A stretch of DNA of 39,880 nt, from positions 1 to 39,880 of the forward strand of contig CASFDQ010000014.1 in assembly GCA_949293385.1 (NCBI GenBank), read 5' to 3'. The stretch is from an uncultured bacterium. Its GTDB lineage: Bacteria; Bacillota; Clostridia; Oscillospirales; Acutalibacteraceae. A program made the translations under genes and the position numbers. Shown piece by piece: positions 15,208-24,442 of the stretch. The stretch's first letter is position 1, and the number at the start of each line of letters is the position of its first letter. The notes under the pieces are model-generated. The model had not been told where the DNA came from. It ran no database searches and saw only the letters and a program-made list of their open reading frames with translations.

Positions 15208-16680
15208 ATGGATAATTTGTTTGAAAAAATTATTTCTGTTTTTACGGCTATAGGTAGGGATATCGCTTCGGCCTTCGGCGCGCTTGGCGACTTTATAAGC
15301 GGGCTGAGCGGCTGGATGTATACCTATCTGCTGGTAATACTTCTCGTTGCGGGCGGTCTTTTCTTCACCATCCGTACTAAATTTATTCAGTTTTCTATGC
15401 TTAAGGAGCAGTTTCGCGCCGTTACCGAAAAGCCGAAGGACAAAAAGAGCGTTTCCTCCTTTCAGGCCCTTATGGTCTCGACGGCCTCCCGCGTCGGAAC
15501 GGGTAATATAATCGGCGTTTCTACCGCTATCTGTATGGGCGGCTACGGTGCCGTTTTCTGGATGTGGGTGATCGCGATAATCGGCGCCGCATCGGCCTTT
15601 GTCGAGAGCGCTCTCGCTTAGATATTTAAGAGAAGAGGACCGCAGGGCGGCTACGGCGGCCCCGCCTACTATATCGAGCAGGGTCTCGGAAGCAAGGGAC
15701 TTGCGCTGCTTTTCTCGGTGCTTCTTATTATAACCTACGGCGTCGGCTTTAATATGCTTGCATCCTACAATCTGCAGTCGACCTTCGAGGGTTACTCCTT
15801 CTACGACCCCTCCTATACCCCTTGGATAATCGGACTTATACTCGCGGTTATCGTCGGCTTCTGCCTGTTTGGCGGCGGCAAGCGTATAATAAATATGACG
15901 ACCCTGCTTGTCCCCATTATGGGAACGGCATATATTCTCGTCGCTCTTATAATAGTAGTGATGAATATAGGAATACTTCCCGACGTATTCGGAAAGATAT
16001 TCGCAAACGCCTTCGATTTCCCCGCTATTTTCGGAGGAATTACCGGCTCCTGCCTTATGTACGGAATAAAACGCGGACTCTTCAGTAACGAGGCAGGCGT
16101 AGGCTCTGCTCCCAACGCTTCGGCCTCGGCCGAGGTAAGTCATCCCGTAAAGCAGGGACTCGTTCAGGTCCTTTCGGTGTTTATCGATACCATACTCGTC
16201 TGCTCGGCTACCGCCTTTATGTGCCTTTGCTCGGGAGTTGAGGCTACCTCTGAGGTTTCGGGCGCCCCCTACGTTCAGGCCGCTCTTACCAAGAACCTCG
16301 GCTCCTTCGGCCCGATATTTATAACCGTAGCGATGGTCCTTTTCGCCTTTACGACAATTATCGGAAACCTTTTCTACGTTGAAAAGAGCTTCCTTTATAT
16401 GAACAAAGGTCCTCTCTCGAAAAAGCAGGATACGGCATATAAGCTTGTTGCCTGCGGTCTTGTGCTTTTAGGCTCTGGGCTCAGCGCAGGACTTTTATGG
16501 GATATCGCCGACGTTACGATGGGCACAATGACCATAGTCAACATCCCCGTTATCCTTATTCTCGGAAAATACGTCTACCGAGCTTTAGACGACTATAAGC
16601 GTCAGAGAAAAGCGGGTATCGACCCCGAGTTTAAGGCGCAGTCTATCGGAATTAAAACAAAAACCGATTATTGGAACTAA
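15208..16680 (+). pseudogene. AGCS-family Na+/alanine(glycine) symporter with in-frame TAG
   Basis: The reading frame from ATG 15208 (GGAG upstream) to TAA 16680 encodes a 490-codon AGCS amino acid carrier. It contains the family block FQALMVSTASRVGTGNI and the later GGPAYYIEQGLG segment. Codon 138 (15619-15621) is TAG where relatives have Gln in an LAQI(Y/F) context, so a single C-to-T change would explain it. No frameshift or other lesion is visible and both halves remain well conserved, implying a recent nonsense mutation, a base-call error, or readthrough. The C-terminal half has no obvious independent start. If functional, it would import alanine or glycine with Na+. Confidence 0.8.
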
Positions 16681-16689
16681 AGGGGCCGC

Positions 16690-16905
16690 CCGAATGGGTG
16701 CGCACCATAATGAAAGTATGATATTCTCTGGTCGGAATTTCTTTAGAAACGGTCAGACCCGTTCTGCCTGTATAAGAGCTTTGCGGGCCGCCTTCACCGC
16801 CGTTTGCGTCGTAGCTTAAGGTATTGGTAGCGTGCAGTCGCTTCGACCTTATAGGTACCGCTATTATTCGCCGAACTTGCAATAGTTTTTTGTAATTTTC
16901 TTTGC
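16690..16905 (-). pseudogene. relic of an InlB B-repeat (Listeria-Bacteroides repeat) surface protein
   Basis: The minus strand encodes NTLSYDANGGEGGPQSSYTG followed by RTGLTVSKEIPTRE and HTF, the hallmark core of the ~70-residue InlB B-repeat found in clostridial adhesins. Just upstream, in another frame, ASSANNSGTYKVEATA reads like the preceding linker, so there is at least one frameshift. Nothing beyond supports a start, a signal peptide or an LPXTG anchor. This looks like a decayed fragment of a large cell-surface protein gene. The remaining 16906-17010 holds AT-rich sequence only. Confidence 0.6.
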
Positions 16906-17010
16906 GTTCGTTACGTTACAGTTCAACCTTTACGGTCAAGTTATTCCGCTTATATACTCTTAGCCGTGAAATTAAAAAACCGAAAAATAATATTTTACCG
17001 ACATAACAGA

Positions 17011-17039
17011 TTGACAAAACTTTATCAATTTGTTATACT
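17011..17039 (+). promoter_or_regulatory. strong sigma-A promoter of the alcohol dehydrogenase gene
   Basis: TTGACA (17011-17016), 17-base spacer, TATACT (17034-17039). AAAGGAGTG lies eight bases before the ATG at 17091. Confidence 0.88.
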
Positions 17040-17090
17040 GAAAACGGCATATTGCTAAACCATAACTATTCTTAAAGGAGTGCAATTACT

Positions 17091-18224
17091 ATGGCAACAT
17101 CTAAAGTGGCTTATCTTGTAAAGCCTAAAATCGTTGACGGTGTTGAGGGCGAGGCTATCGTTGAGCTCCGCGACATCGAAATTCCTACCCCCGGCCCCGG
17201 CGAAATTCTCGTTAAGGTTGAAGGCTGCGGCATCTGCGGCACCGACGTTCACGAATATCGCTACAATCCCTTCGGATATAAAGAGATCGTTCTCGGTCAC
17301 GAGGGAACGGGTGAAGTCGTAGCTATCGGCGAAGGCGTTACCACCGATACCAAGGGCGACCCCATCAAGGTCGGCGACAAGGTTGTTACCTCGGTTCTTC
17401 TTTGCGGCGAGTGTGATTACTGCCGTCGCTTCCCCGAGCTTCCCAACCTCTGTGCAGGTCTCGGCGTTTACGGTCTTATCGAGGACGACGCTGAGCATCA
17501 CAACAACGGCTGGTTTGCAGAACATATCCTCGTTCGTAAGAACTCCTCTATCTTCGTAGTTAATGGTATGACCGTTGACGAGAGAATGCTTATCGAGCCC
17601 GCTTGCGTTTGCGTTCATTCCTGGAACCGCGCACGCTCCACCAACCTCATCAATTTCGGCTCTACCGTACTCGTTCAGGGCTGCGGACCTATCGGTCTTA
17701 TGCAGATCGCAGTACTTAAGGCCGCAGGCGTTGTTAACATCATCGCCGTTGACGGCGTTGACACCCGCCTTGCACTTGCTAAGGAAATGGGCGCTACCGA
17801 GGTTATCAACTTCCGTGAGCTCAAGACCATCGAAGAGAGAGTTGCCCGCGTACAGGAGCTCACAAACGGCTTCGGCGCAGACTTCGTATTCCAGTGCACC
17901 GGCGTTCCTCAGGCAGCAGCCGACGCTTACAAGTACGTTCGTCGCGGCGGCGGATACTGCGAGATGGGCTTCTTCGTAAACGCAGGCGAATGCACCATGA
18001 ACCCCCATTTCGACCTCTGCAACAAGGAGATCACCCTCGTAGGCTCTTGGGTCTACTCTGCTAACGAGTATATCGAGACCCTCGGCTTCCTTAAGAACGC
18101 AAGAAATATGGGAATCCCCGTAGAAAAGCTCGTTACTCATCACTATCCCCTCGAGCAGTATGTTGACGCTATGGAGAAGAATATCTCCCTTACCGGCGTT
18201 AAGATCGCTATCGTAATGGAATAA
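17091..18224 (+). CDS. zinc-dependent medium-chain alcohol/polyol dehydrogenase
   Basis: 377 residues, MDR superfamily. Catalytic zinc ligands: Cys49 in CGICGTD, His70-Glu71 in GHEGTGE, and Glu169 in LIEPAC. Structural zinc: Cys105, Cys108, Cys111 and Cys121. The Rossmann motif GCGPIG (197-202) is followed by an acidic VDG at the second strand end, which suggests NAD+ rather than NADP+. The family includes sorbitol, threonine and butanediol dehydrogenases, and I cannot choose among them. A consensus promoter, a strong ribosome-binding site, highly biased codons and a private terminator point to an abundant monocistronic enzyme. Confidence 0.85.
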   Translation: MATSKVAYLVKPKIVDGVEGEAIVELRDIEIPTPGPGEILVKVEGCGICGTDVHEYRYNPFGYKEIVLGHEGTGEVVAIGEGVTTDTKGDPIKVGDKVVTSVLLCGECDYCRRFPELPNLCAGLGVYGLIEDDAEHHNNGWFAEHILVRKNSSIFVVNGMTVDERMLIEPACVCVHSWNRARSTNLINFGSTVLVQGCGPIGLMQIAVLKAAGVVNIIAVDGVDTRLALAKEMGATEVINFRELKTIEERVARVQELTNGFGADFVFQCTGVPQAAADAYKYVRRGGGYCEMGFFVNAGECTMNPHFDLCNKEITLVGSWVYSANEYIETLGFLKNARNMGIPVEKLVTHHYPLEQYVDAMEKNISLTGVKIAIVME

Positions 18225-18238
18225 TATCTTAAAACTAT

Positions 18239-18274
18239 AAAACCCGAGGTGTTTTTCACCCCGGGTTTTTCTTT
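18239..18274 (+). terminator. terminator after the dehydrogenase gene
   Basis: AAACCCGAGGTG pairs with CACCCCGGGTTT across a T5 loop, with one mismatch, and is followed by T-rich sequence. Confidence 0.85.
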
Positions 18275-18325
18275 TTCTATTGTCAAAAAAATAACAACAA
18301 ATTATTCTCAGAACGCATATTATCC

Positions 18326-18354
18326 TTGATAAAATATGAAAAAATTGGTATAAT
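18326..18354 (+). promoter_or_regulatory. promoter of the brnQ-V-ATPase-argH unit
   Basis: TTGATA (18326-18331), 17-base spacer, TATAAT (18349-18354), 43 bases before the brnQ ATG. I found no other promoter or terminator before 29670. Confidence 0.8.
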
Positions 18355-18396
18355 AATCGTAATTGGTTTTTTATACCCGACTATGCGGAGGTTTTA

Positions 18397-19713
18397 ATGC
18401 TAAAAAGCAAAAACAAGGTCGTTTTAGATAGTATTATTATAGGTGCCGCTCTCTTTTCAATGTTCTTCGGCGCAGGAAATATGATCTTCCCTCCGTATTT
18501 GGGACTTAAGGCCGGAACCGATTGGTTCAGCGGCTTTTTGGGCTACTATATTGCCGATATCGGACTTGCCGTCGTTGCCATCCTTGCTCAGATAAGGGTA
18601 GGGGGTCACGAAAGGTTTTTAAGCCCCTTGGGAAAATTCGTCGGCCCCGTGATGATGTTTGCGGTGGTTATGTGTATCGGACCTATCATAAGTATTCCCC
18701 GAACCGCCGCCACAACCTACGAGCTGTCAATAGCTCCGATCTTCGAAGGTTTTAATACGCCGCTTTTTTATATCATCTTTTTTTCGGCGGTTGCCCTGCT
18801 TTGTATAAATCAGTCGGCCGTTGTCGACATTATCGGAAAGATCCTTACCCCTCTGCTTTTTTTGGGGCTTATATTCCTTATCGTGATGGGACTTATAAAC
18901 CCTATGGGAAATATAACCCTTCCTCCCCGAACCGAAAACGTTATTGCCGACGGCATAAGCGCAGGGTATCAGTCGATGGACGTTTTAGCCTCGGTAATTT
19001 TCGGGGTCATAATCCTTTCCTCCGCCGCCGATAAGGGGCATACCGAGGAAAAGGCGAAATCCCGCGTTGCCGCAGGTGCGGGAATAGTTGCGGGAATAGG
19101 CCTTCTTATAATTTATCTTGGCCTTACCTATCTCGGAGCGACCGCTTCCTCGGGCTACGATATGCATATCGATAGAACAAGCCTGCTTACCTCGATAATC
19201 TCGACCCTTATGCCCGGAACCTGGGGACTCGTCTTCTTCGCGGTGGTTGCGGGACTTGCCTGTCTTTCTACCGCCATCGCACTCACGATCTCGGCGGCCG
19301 AATATTTGGAAGGACTTACGAAGGGCAAGATAAAATATAAATATTTCGTAATAGGTATCTGTATTTTCGACGCGATAATATCCCTCGCGGGAGTCGAAAT
19401 GCTTATAAGCTTTGCGGCGCCTATCCTCGAAATAGTTTATCCCCCGATACTGATGCTTGTTCTGACCTCCTTCCTGCCGAAACGGATAGGGGAACTGCCG
19501 AAGATGATCTCCGCCTTTTGCGCAATGCTTTTCGCGGTCCTTACGGTGATCTCCTCCTACGGAGTAGAGATACCTCTGCTTCGCGAGCTGCCCCTTTCTA
19601 CGCTGGGTCTCGGCTGGCTGTTGCCCTCGGTGGCGGTACTGCTCCTTGGGATCGCGGGCGATCTGCTCTTTAATACAAAAACAAAATTAAGCAAACACGA
19701 ATATAACTCTTAA
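18397..19713 (+). CDS. brnQ: branched-chain amino acid:cation symporter BrnQ
   Basis: 438 residues, LIVCS family, about twelve membrane helices. The N-terminal block GAALFSMFFGAGNMIFPPYL is the family signature, and the IGPIISIPRTAATTYE-like stretch follows near residue 90. BrnQ imports Leu/Ile/Val with Na+ (or H+). It ends 24 bases before the first ATPase gene with no terminator, so it is the likely first gene of the same transcript. It is the second branched-chain amino acid uptake route in this window, beside the ABC importer at 282-5075. Confidence 0.92.
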   Translation: MLKSKNKVVLDSIIIGAALFSMFFGAGNMIFPPYLGLKAGTDWFSGFLGYYIADIGLAVVAILAQIRVGGHERFLSPLGKFVGPVMMFAVVMCIGPIISIPRTAATTYELSIAPIFEGFNTPLFYIIFFSAVALLCINQSAVVDIIGKILTPLLFLGLIFLIVMGLINPMGNITLPPRTENVIADGISAGYQSMDVLASVIFGVIILSSAADKGHTEEKAKSRVAAGAGIVAGIGLLIIYLGLTYLGATASSGYDMHIDRTSLLTSIISTLMPGTWGLVFFAVVAGLACLSTAIALTISAAEYLEGLTKGKIKYKYFVIGICIFDAIISLAGVEMLISFAAPILEIVYPPILMLVLTSFLPKRIGELPKMISAFCAMLFAVLTVISSYGVEIPLLRELPLSTLGLGWLLPSVAVLLLGIAGDLLFNTKTKLSKHEYNS

Positions 19714-19737
19714 AATCTTAAAAAGGAGGCGACCGAC

Positions 19738-20049
19738 TTGGCAAAAGATATGGTCGAAAAAATCGTTCAGGCCGAAAGGCAGGCCGAGGAGCTGATCGAA
19801 GCCGCGAATAAAAAGGCCCGAGAGACCCTCGCCGCGGCCGAAGCCCGTACCAAGGAGACCTTGGCGGGGGCGAAGCGTCAGTCTGATGCAGATGCCGAAA
19901 AAATAGTAAACGAAGCCATCGCCCAGGCTGAAACTATCCGCAGTGATGCGGGACGTAAGGGCTGGACCGAGGGTGAAAAGCTTTCTGCCCGAGCCGATAA
20001 GGCGAGAGACGAAGCGGTTAAGGCCGCCGTTGAAATTATTTTTGGTTAA
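19738..20049 (+). CDS. ntpF: V-type ATPase subunit H/G (peripheral stalk)
   Basis: A 103-residue, almost wholly helical, Ala/Glu/Lys-rich coiled-coil protein. It corresponds to subunit G/H, which pairs with subunit E to form the peripheral stalk. It initiates at TTG (19738) behind AAGGAGG. It is the first gene of the ATPase block, as in many clostridial V-ATPase operons. Names vary between organisms (NtpF in Enterococcus, AhaH in archaea). Confidence 0.85.
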   Translation: MAKDMVEKIVQAERQAEELIEAANKKARETLAAAEARTKETLAGAKRQSDADAEKIVNEAIAQAETIRSDAGRKGWTEGEKLSARADKARDEAVKAAVEIIFG

Positions 20050-20083
20050 AAGAAAAAAACAACCTTAAAAAGGCGGTGATATT

Positions 20084-22042
20084 TTGGCAAAACTCGATAT
20101 GCAAAAGGTGAGTATTTTCGCCCTTAAAGGCGATAAAAAGAAGATACTTACCGCTTTGCAGAGCCTTGCGGCCTTCGATCTTTCGGGAGCTGAAGCCGCG
20201 CCGCGGGAAGGCTTTTACCGCGAAAGCGAAGAAGCCGACGGTATTCTGAAGCTAAGCGATGCGGCCGACGGAGCGCTAAAAATGCTTAACCGTATTGCTC
20301 CCGCGAAAAAATCCCTGCTTTCGGCTTTTTCGGGCCGAAGAAAGATATCCTCGGAGGAATTCTTCGCTATAGAAGAACGGTCCGACGAGCTTATAGGGAT
20401 ATGTAACGAGATACTTAGTATTGAACGAACGATCGCCGAGCATAAGGCGGAAATAGTACGGCTTGAGATCTCCTCGGAGCAGCTTTCGGCCTACGAGGCG
20501 CTCGACCTTCCGTTATCCTTTACGGGAACCGAAAAAACGGTGGCCGCTATCGGTACGGTATCGGGACTTCTGAGCCTCGACGACCTGCTTAAAAAGCTTG
20601 CCGAGGCCGCACCCGAAACCGAGATATATGCCGAGACCGTAGGCACTGCCTCGGGTCAGACGGCAATATTCGCAACCGCTCCGAGGCGGGAAGAGGAAGC
20701 CTTTAACTCGGCTCTTCGCGAGATAGGATTTTCAAGACCCTCGAATACGAGCGAGCTTTCTCCCCGAGAGGAGCTTGCCCGAATAAAGGACAGGAAAGAA
20801 GCCTTAGAGAAGGATATCTCACAGGGGAAGGAAAGGATCGCGTCCTTTGCCGAATACCGAAACGATATCGAGATACTTAGCGATTGGTACCTTTCAAAGT
20901 CTCTAAGGATCGAGGCGCAAAACTCCCTCGATAACTCGAAGCATACCGTGGTAATAACCGGTTATATCCCGACCTGCGATCTCGAGCTTTTAAAAACTGC
21001 TCTGACCGAAAAATTCACGGTCCATATCGAAAATGAGGCGGCCGACCCCGAAGAAGCTCCCGTAAAGCTTAAGGGAAACGCCTTTACCGAACCGGCAGAG
21101 AGTATTACCGCAATGTATGCGCTGCCCTCTGCGGCCGATATCGACCCGACCCCCGTAACCTCATTCTTCTATTATTTCTTCTTTGGAATAATGCTTAGCG
21201 ATGCGGGCTACGGACTACTGATGTGGATAGCGACCTGGGCGGTCAACAAGTTCCTCGACCCCGAGCCGAATATGCGAAAGAATATGAAGCTCTTTATGTA
21301 CTGCGGAATTTCTACGACTCTTTGGGGACTTTTCTTCGGAAGCTTCTTCGGAGTCGATATAATAACCGCGATCTTCGGTCAGCTTCCCTTTAAATACCCG
21401 TTTATAAATCCGATGAACGGTGACGCGGTAATAATGCTTGTGCTGAGCCTTGCCCTCGGCCTTGTGCAGATACTTGCGGGTCTTGCCGTAAAATTTTGGA
21501 TAACCCTTAAGAGCGACGGCTTCTTAGATGCCTTCCTCGATACGGGACTCTGGATAACGACCCTTTTGGGCTTTACCCTGCTTGCGGTGGGAATGATGCT
21601 TCTCCCCGTGCTTCAGACGGTCGGCCTTACAGTAGCCTTCGGCTCAATGGCGGGAATAGCCCTATTCGGGGGACGAAAGAAAAAGGGCGCGATGAAGTTT
21701 ATCGGAGGTCTGGCCTCCCTTTACGACATTACGGGATACGTCAGCGATCTGCTTTCCTTCTCGCGACTTATGGCCCTAGGGCTTACCACCGCCGCCATCA
21801 GTATGGTCTTCAATATGCTGGGCGTAATGGTTAGCGGAGGTATAATCGGAAAGGTCTTTATGGTGGCCGTACTGCTGGTCGGTCACGCCGTAAACTTCGG
21901 ACTTAATGCGCTTGGCGCTTATGTTCATACACTGAGACTTCAGTACGTAGAGCTTTTCTCGAAGTTCTACGACGGCGGCGGGCGAGCCTTCATCCCCTTC
22001 GCCTTCAAAGGTAAATATATCAGAATCAAGGAGGACAAATAA
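20084..22042 (+). CDS. ntpI: V-type ATPase membrane subunit I
   Basis: 652 residues, the a-subunit homologue that forms the ion half-channels. Residues 1-340 are a soluble helical arm binding the peripheral stalks. Residues ~350-640 hold about eight membrane helices, beginning near PTPVTSFFYYFFFGIMLSDA, a conserved block. The LSFSRLMALGLTTAAIS segment carries the essential arginine facing the c-ring. Translation starts at TTG (20084) after AGGCGG. It lies between the stalk and ring genes, in standard order. Confidence 0.95.
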   Translation: MAKLDMQKVSIFALKGDKKKILTALQSLAAFDLSGAEAAPREGFYRESEEADGILKLSDAADGALKMLNRIAPAKKSLLSAFSGRRKISSEEFFAIEERSDELIGICNEILSIERTIAEHKAEIVRLEISSEQLSAYEALDLPLSFTGTEKTVAAIGTVSGLLSLDDLLKKLAEAAPETEIYAETVGTASGQTAIFATAPRREEEAFNSALREIGFSRPSNTSELSPREELARIKDRKEALEKDISQGKERIASFAEYRNDIEILSDWYLSKSLRIEAQNSLDNSKHTVVITGYIPTCDLELLKTALTEKFTVHIENEAADPEEAPVKLKGNAFTEPAESITAMYALPSAADIDPTPVTSFFYYFFFGIMLSDAGYGLLMWIATWAVNKFLDPEPNMRKNMKLFMYCGISTTLWGLFFGSFFGVDIITAIFGQLPFKYPFINPMNGDAVIMLVLSLALGLVQILAGLAVKFWITLKSDGFLDAFLDTGLWITTLLGFTLLAVGMMLLPVLQTVGLTVAFGSMAGIALFGGRKKKGAMKFIGGLASLYDITGYVSDLLSFSRLMALGLTTAAISMVFNMLGVMVSGGIIGKVFMVAVLLVGHAVNFGLNALGAYVHTLRLQYVELFSKFYDGGGRAFIPFAFKGKYIRIKEDK

Positions 22043-22044
22043 TT

Positions 22045-22515
22045 ATGTCAGGAATCGTTTTAGCACTTATCGGTGCCGCACTCGCAACAATTTTATCAGG
22101 TATCGGCTCTGCAAAGGGAGTCGGAATGACCACCGAAGCAGGTATGGGAGTTTTGGCAGAAGACTCTTCAAAGTTCGGTAAGCTCCTCGTTTTAGAGCTT
22201 CTCCCCGGTACTCAGGGTCTTTACGGCTTCATCGTTGCCGTTATCATTATGCTTAACATCGGCGCTCTCGGCGGAACTATCGATATGGATATGAGCTTCA
22301 CTAAGGGTCTGCTCTATCTTATCGCCTCTATCCCGATCGCGTTGGGCGGCCTTTTCTCGGCTATCGCGCAGGGACGCGCCGCTACCGCAGGTGTCGGACT
22401 TATCGCCAAAAAGGGAGAAGACTTCTCTAAGGCAATGGTTTCCACTACCCTCGTTGAGATCTACGCTCTTCTTGCCTTCCTCATATCTCTGCTTTCCGTA
22501 ATCGCTATAGGATAA
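22045..22515 (+). CDS. ntpK: V-type ATPase c-ring subunit K, Na+-type
   Basis: 156 residues, a four-helix duplicated proteolipid. The ion-binding carboxylate is Glu138 in the LVEIYA motif. The Enterococcus NtpK Na+ ligands are all present: LLPGTQGLYG supplies Leu53, Thr56 and Gln57, AQG supplies Gln109, and Tyr60 follows. This supports Na+ rather than H+ translocation. As in NtpK, only the second hairpin has the carboxylate, halving the ion number per ring turn and suiting an ATP-driven pump. The gene starts two bases after subunit I. Confidence 0.95.
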   Translation: MSGIVLALIGAALATILSGIGSAKGVGMTTEAGMGVLAEDSSKFGKLLVLELLPGTQGLYGFIVAVIIMLNIGALGGTIDMDMSFTKGLLYLIASIPIALGGLFSAIAQGRAATAGVGLIAKKGEDFSKAMVSTTLVEIYALLAFLISLLSVIAIG

Positions 22516-22525
22516 GGAGAATAAT

Positions 22526-23107
22526 ATGAGCGCAGAAGAAAAAATTCTGGGTGGCATATTAAGCGAAGCCGAAGCGACTGCCAAGGCTGCCGAGGAAAAA
22601 ACGGCCGAAGAGGTCAAAAAAATGGAGGAAGCTGCCGCCGCTGAGGCGAAGGCCTACTCTGCCGAGGTTATCTCGGCCGCCCTCTTAAAGGCAAAGGCTA
22701 TAAAGAAAAACGCCGACTCGGCCGCAGAGCTTACCGTCCGCGATATGAAGCTCTCCAAAAAGCACGAGGAGATCGAAAAGACCGTCGCTATGGCTCTTGA
22801 GGCTACTCTGAAGCTTGACGACGAAAAATATTTCGCCCTTTTAAGCAAGGTAGCCGCACCCTATGCCAAGGACGGCGAGGCCGTTCTAAAGGTCGGTAAA
22901 AAGGATAAAAAGCGCGACCCTTCGGTCTTTCTTAAAGCCCTTGCGGAGAGGGGTATAAAGGCGATCCTTTCGGATACCTCTGCCTTAGAGGACTACGGCT
23001 TCGTGCTTTCCTACGGCGACGTGGAATATAACCTAACGCTTGCCGCCCTTATAAACGATAAACGCGATATTATAGAAGACCGTATTCATCGAATACTCTT
23101 TGAATGA
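22526..23107 (+). CDS. ntpE: V-type ATPase subunit E (peripheral stalk)
   Basis: 193 residues. An N-terminal ~100-residue Ala/Glu/Lys coiled coil is followed by a compact alpha/beta C-terminal domain ending in EDRIHRILFE, typical of subunit E. It pairs with the product of 19738-20049 to link V1 to subunit I. A short Shine-Dalgarno AAGGAG lies within the preceding stop region, indicating tight coupling to ntpK. Confidence 0.88.
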   Translation: MSAEEKILGGILSEAEATAKAAEEKTAEEVKKMEEAAAAEAKAYSAEVISAALLKAKAIKKNADSAAELTVRDMKLSKKHEEIEKTVAMALEATLKLDDEKYFALLSKVAAPYAKDGEAVLKVGKKDKKRDPSVFLKALAERGIKAILSDTSALEDYGFVLSYGDVEYNLTLAALINDKRDIIEDRIHRILFE

Positions 23108-23132
23108 TAAGCTATATAAAGGAGGCCCTTTA

Positions 23133-24107
23133 GTGGCAACAAGTTCATACGCCTTTGCGGTAGGAAACGTAAGGGCCAGAGAAACCGCGCTTCTTAAAAA
23201 ACAGGATATTTTTCAGCTTCTGTCCTTTAAGACCCCTGCCGAAGCGGTAGGCTTTTTAAGGGAGAAGGGCTTTGCCTGCCCCGATACTCCCGACGGCGAC
23301 CTTTTTAAGGTCGAGGAGCAGAAGCTCTGGGAGTATATTAAGGAGGTCGCTCCCGATTTTTCGGTATTTTCGGCCTTCATTCTTCAAAACGACTGTCACA
23401 ACATAAAATCGGTCCTTAAGTGTATGTCACTCAGCAGGGAGTATAAGGAGCTTATCCTTTCTCCCTATACCGTCGAGCCCGATCAGGTCTATCGCGCCGT
23501 AGCCGAAAAAAGGTTTTCGGAGCTGGGCGAGGATATCGCCGACGGCGTAAAGGAAGCGGCAGACGCCCTTCTTAAGGTAGGCGATCCGCAGCTTGCCGAC
23601 GCTATCATCGACGGTCTCTTTATGGAGCTTCGGCTGAAAAGCGCCGAAAAGCTTAAGCTTTCAATGCTTGAAAAGATTATAAAGACCTCGGTGTTCTACG
23701 ATAATATTAAGGCGGCTATCCGCTGTGCCCGAGCCAAAAAGCCTATGGCCTTTTGTGAGGTCTGCCTTATCGATACACCCGAGCTTTCCAAAAAAGACCT
23801 TATTCCCGCCGTGCTTAAGGGCCCCGACGAGGTTTTGGCCCTTTTGGAAAAGGCCTCGGCCCTCGGTTCTGCCGAAGCGGCCGCCGCTTATAAAAGGTCT
23901 CCCTCCGAATTTGAAAAAACGGTTGACGACCTTATTATGTCGGTTGCGGTAAAGGCGAAATACGTTGCCGTCGGAGCCGAACCCCTTATCGCCTATCTTC
24001 AGGCGAGACTTTGCGAAATAAAGGTCGCACGAATCGTCGTAAACGGTATTACTATCGGTGAAGGCGAAGAAAAGGTGCGGGAAATGTTGAGGGAGCTTTA
24101 TGGTTAA
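23133..24107 (+). CDS. ntpC: V-type ATPase subunit C (central-stalk adaptor)
   Basis: 324 residues of the V-ATPase C/AC39 (NtpC, d-subunit) family, all-helical. It forms the funnel that couples the rotor stalk to the c-ring. I place the start at GTG 23133 (VATSSYAFAVGNVRARE), since AAAGGAGG lies seven bases upstream. An ATG at 23100 would overlap ntpE and add eleven unlikely residues. The NVRARE and LKKQDI positions match the first helices of the family. The 3' end overlaps the subunit F start. Confidence 0.88.
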   Translation: MATSSYAFAVGNVRARETALLKKQDIFQLLSFKTPAEAVGFLREKGFACPDTPDGDLFKVEEQKLWEYIKEVAPDFSVFSAFILQNDCHNIKSVLKCMSLSREYKELILSPYTVEPDQVYRAVAEKRFSELGEDIADGVKEAADALLKVGDPQLADAIIDGLFMELRLKSAEKLKLSMLEKIIKTSVFYDNIKAAIRCARAKKPMAFCEVCLIDTPELSKKDLIPAVLKGPDEVLALLEKASALGSAEAAAAYKRSPSEFEKTVDDLIMSVAVKAKYVAVGAEPLIAYLQARLCEIKVARIVVNGITIGEGEEKVREMLRELYG

Positions 24108-24417
24108 GATAGCATTTTTGGGCGACCGCGAAAGCGTTAAGGGCTTCGCCTGCGTGGGGGTAAACGTTTTCCCCTGCGAAACGGCTGAAGAGGCCGAGAA
24201 AGCGCTTAAAAAATTAACCGACGGCGAGTACGGCATAATTTATATAACCGAAGAATACGCCCTCGCCCTATCCGAGCAAATAGAAAAGTTCGACGAGCGT
24301 CTGAGCCCCGCAATAATTCCTCTTCCCGGAGTTAAAAACAACAACGGAATAGGAATTACCCGTCTTAAGGCCTCGGTAGAAAAAGCCGTCGGTTCGGATA
24401 TTATATTTAATAAATAA
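24100..24417 (+). CDS. ntpG: V-type ATPase subunit F
   Basis: 105 residues, the small Rossmann-like rotor-stalk subunit. VKIAFLGDRESVKGFACVGV at the N-terminus, YGIIYITEEYA in the middle and IIPLPGVKNNNGIG toward the end are the recognisable family blocks. The start codon overlaps the end of ntpC by eight bases. It binds subunit D in the central axle. Confidence 0.9.
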   Translation: MVKIAFLGDRESVKGFACVGVNVFPCETAEEAEKALKKLTDGEYGIIYITEEYALALSEQIEKFDERLSPAIIPLPGVKNNNGIGITRLKASVEKAVGSDIIFNK

Positions 24418-24442
24418 TTTACTCTAAGGAGCTAAAAATATT

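Noticed and set aside
15208-16680. Reassigned TAG codon or pyrrolysine system
   Set aside because: Several neighbouring genes use TAG as stop, and no pyl genes or other internal TAG are seen.
23100-23132. ATG start for ntpC
   Set aside because: It overlaps ntpE and lacks a site; the GTG at 23133 has AAAGGAGG at ideal spacing and matches the family N-terminus.
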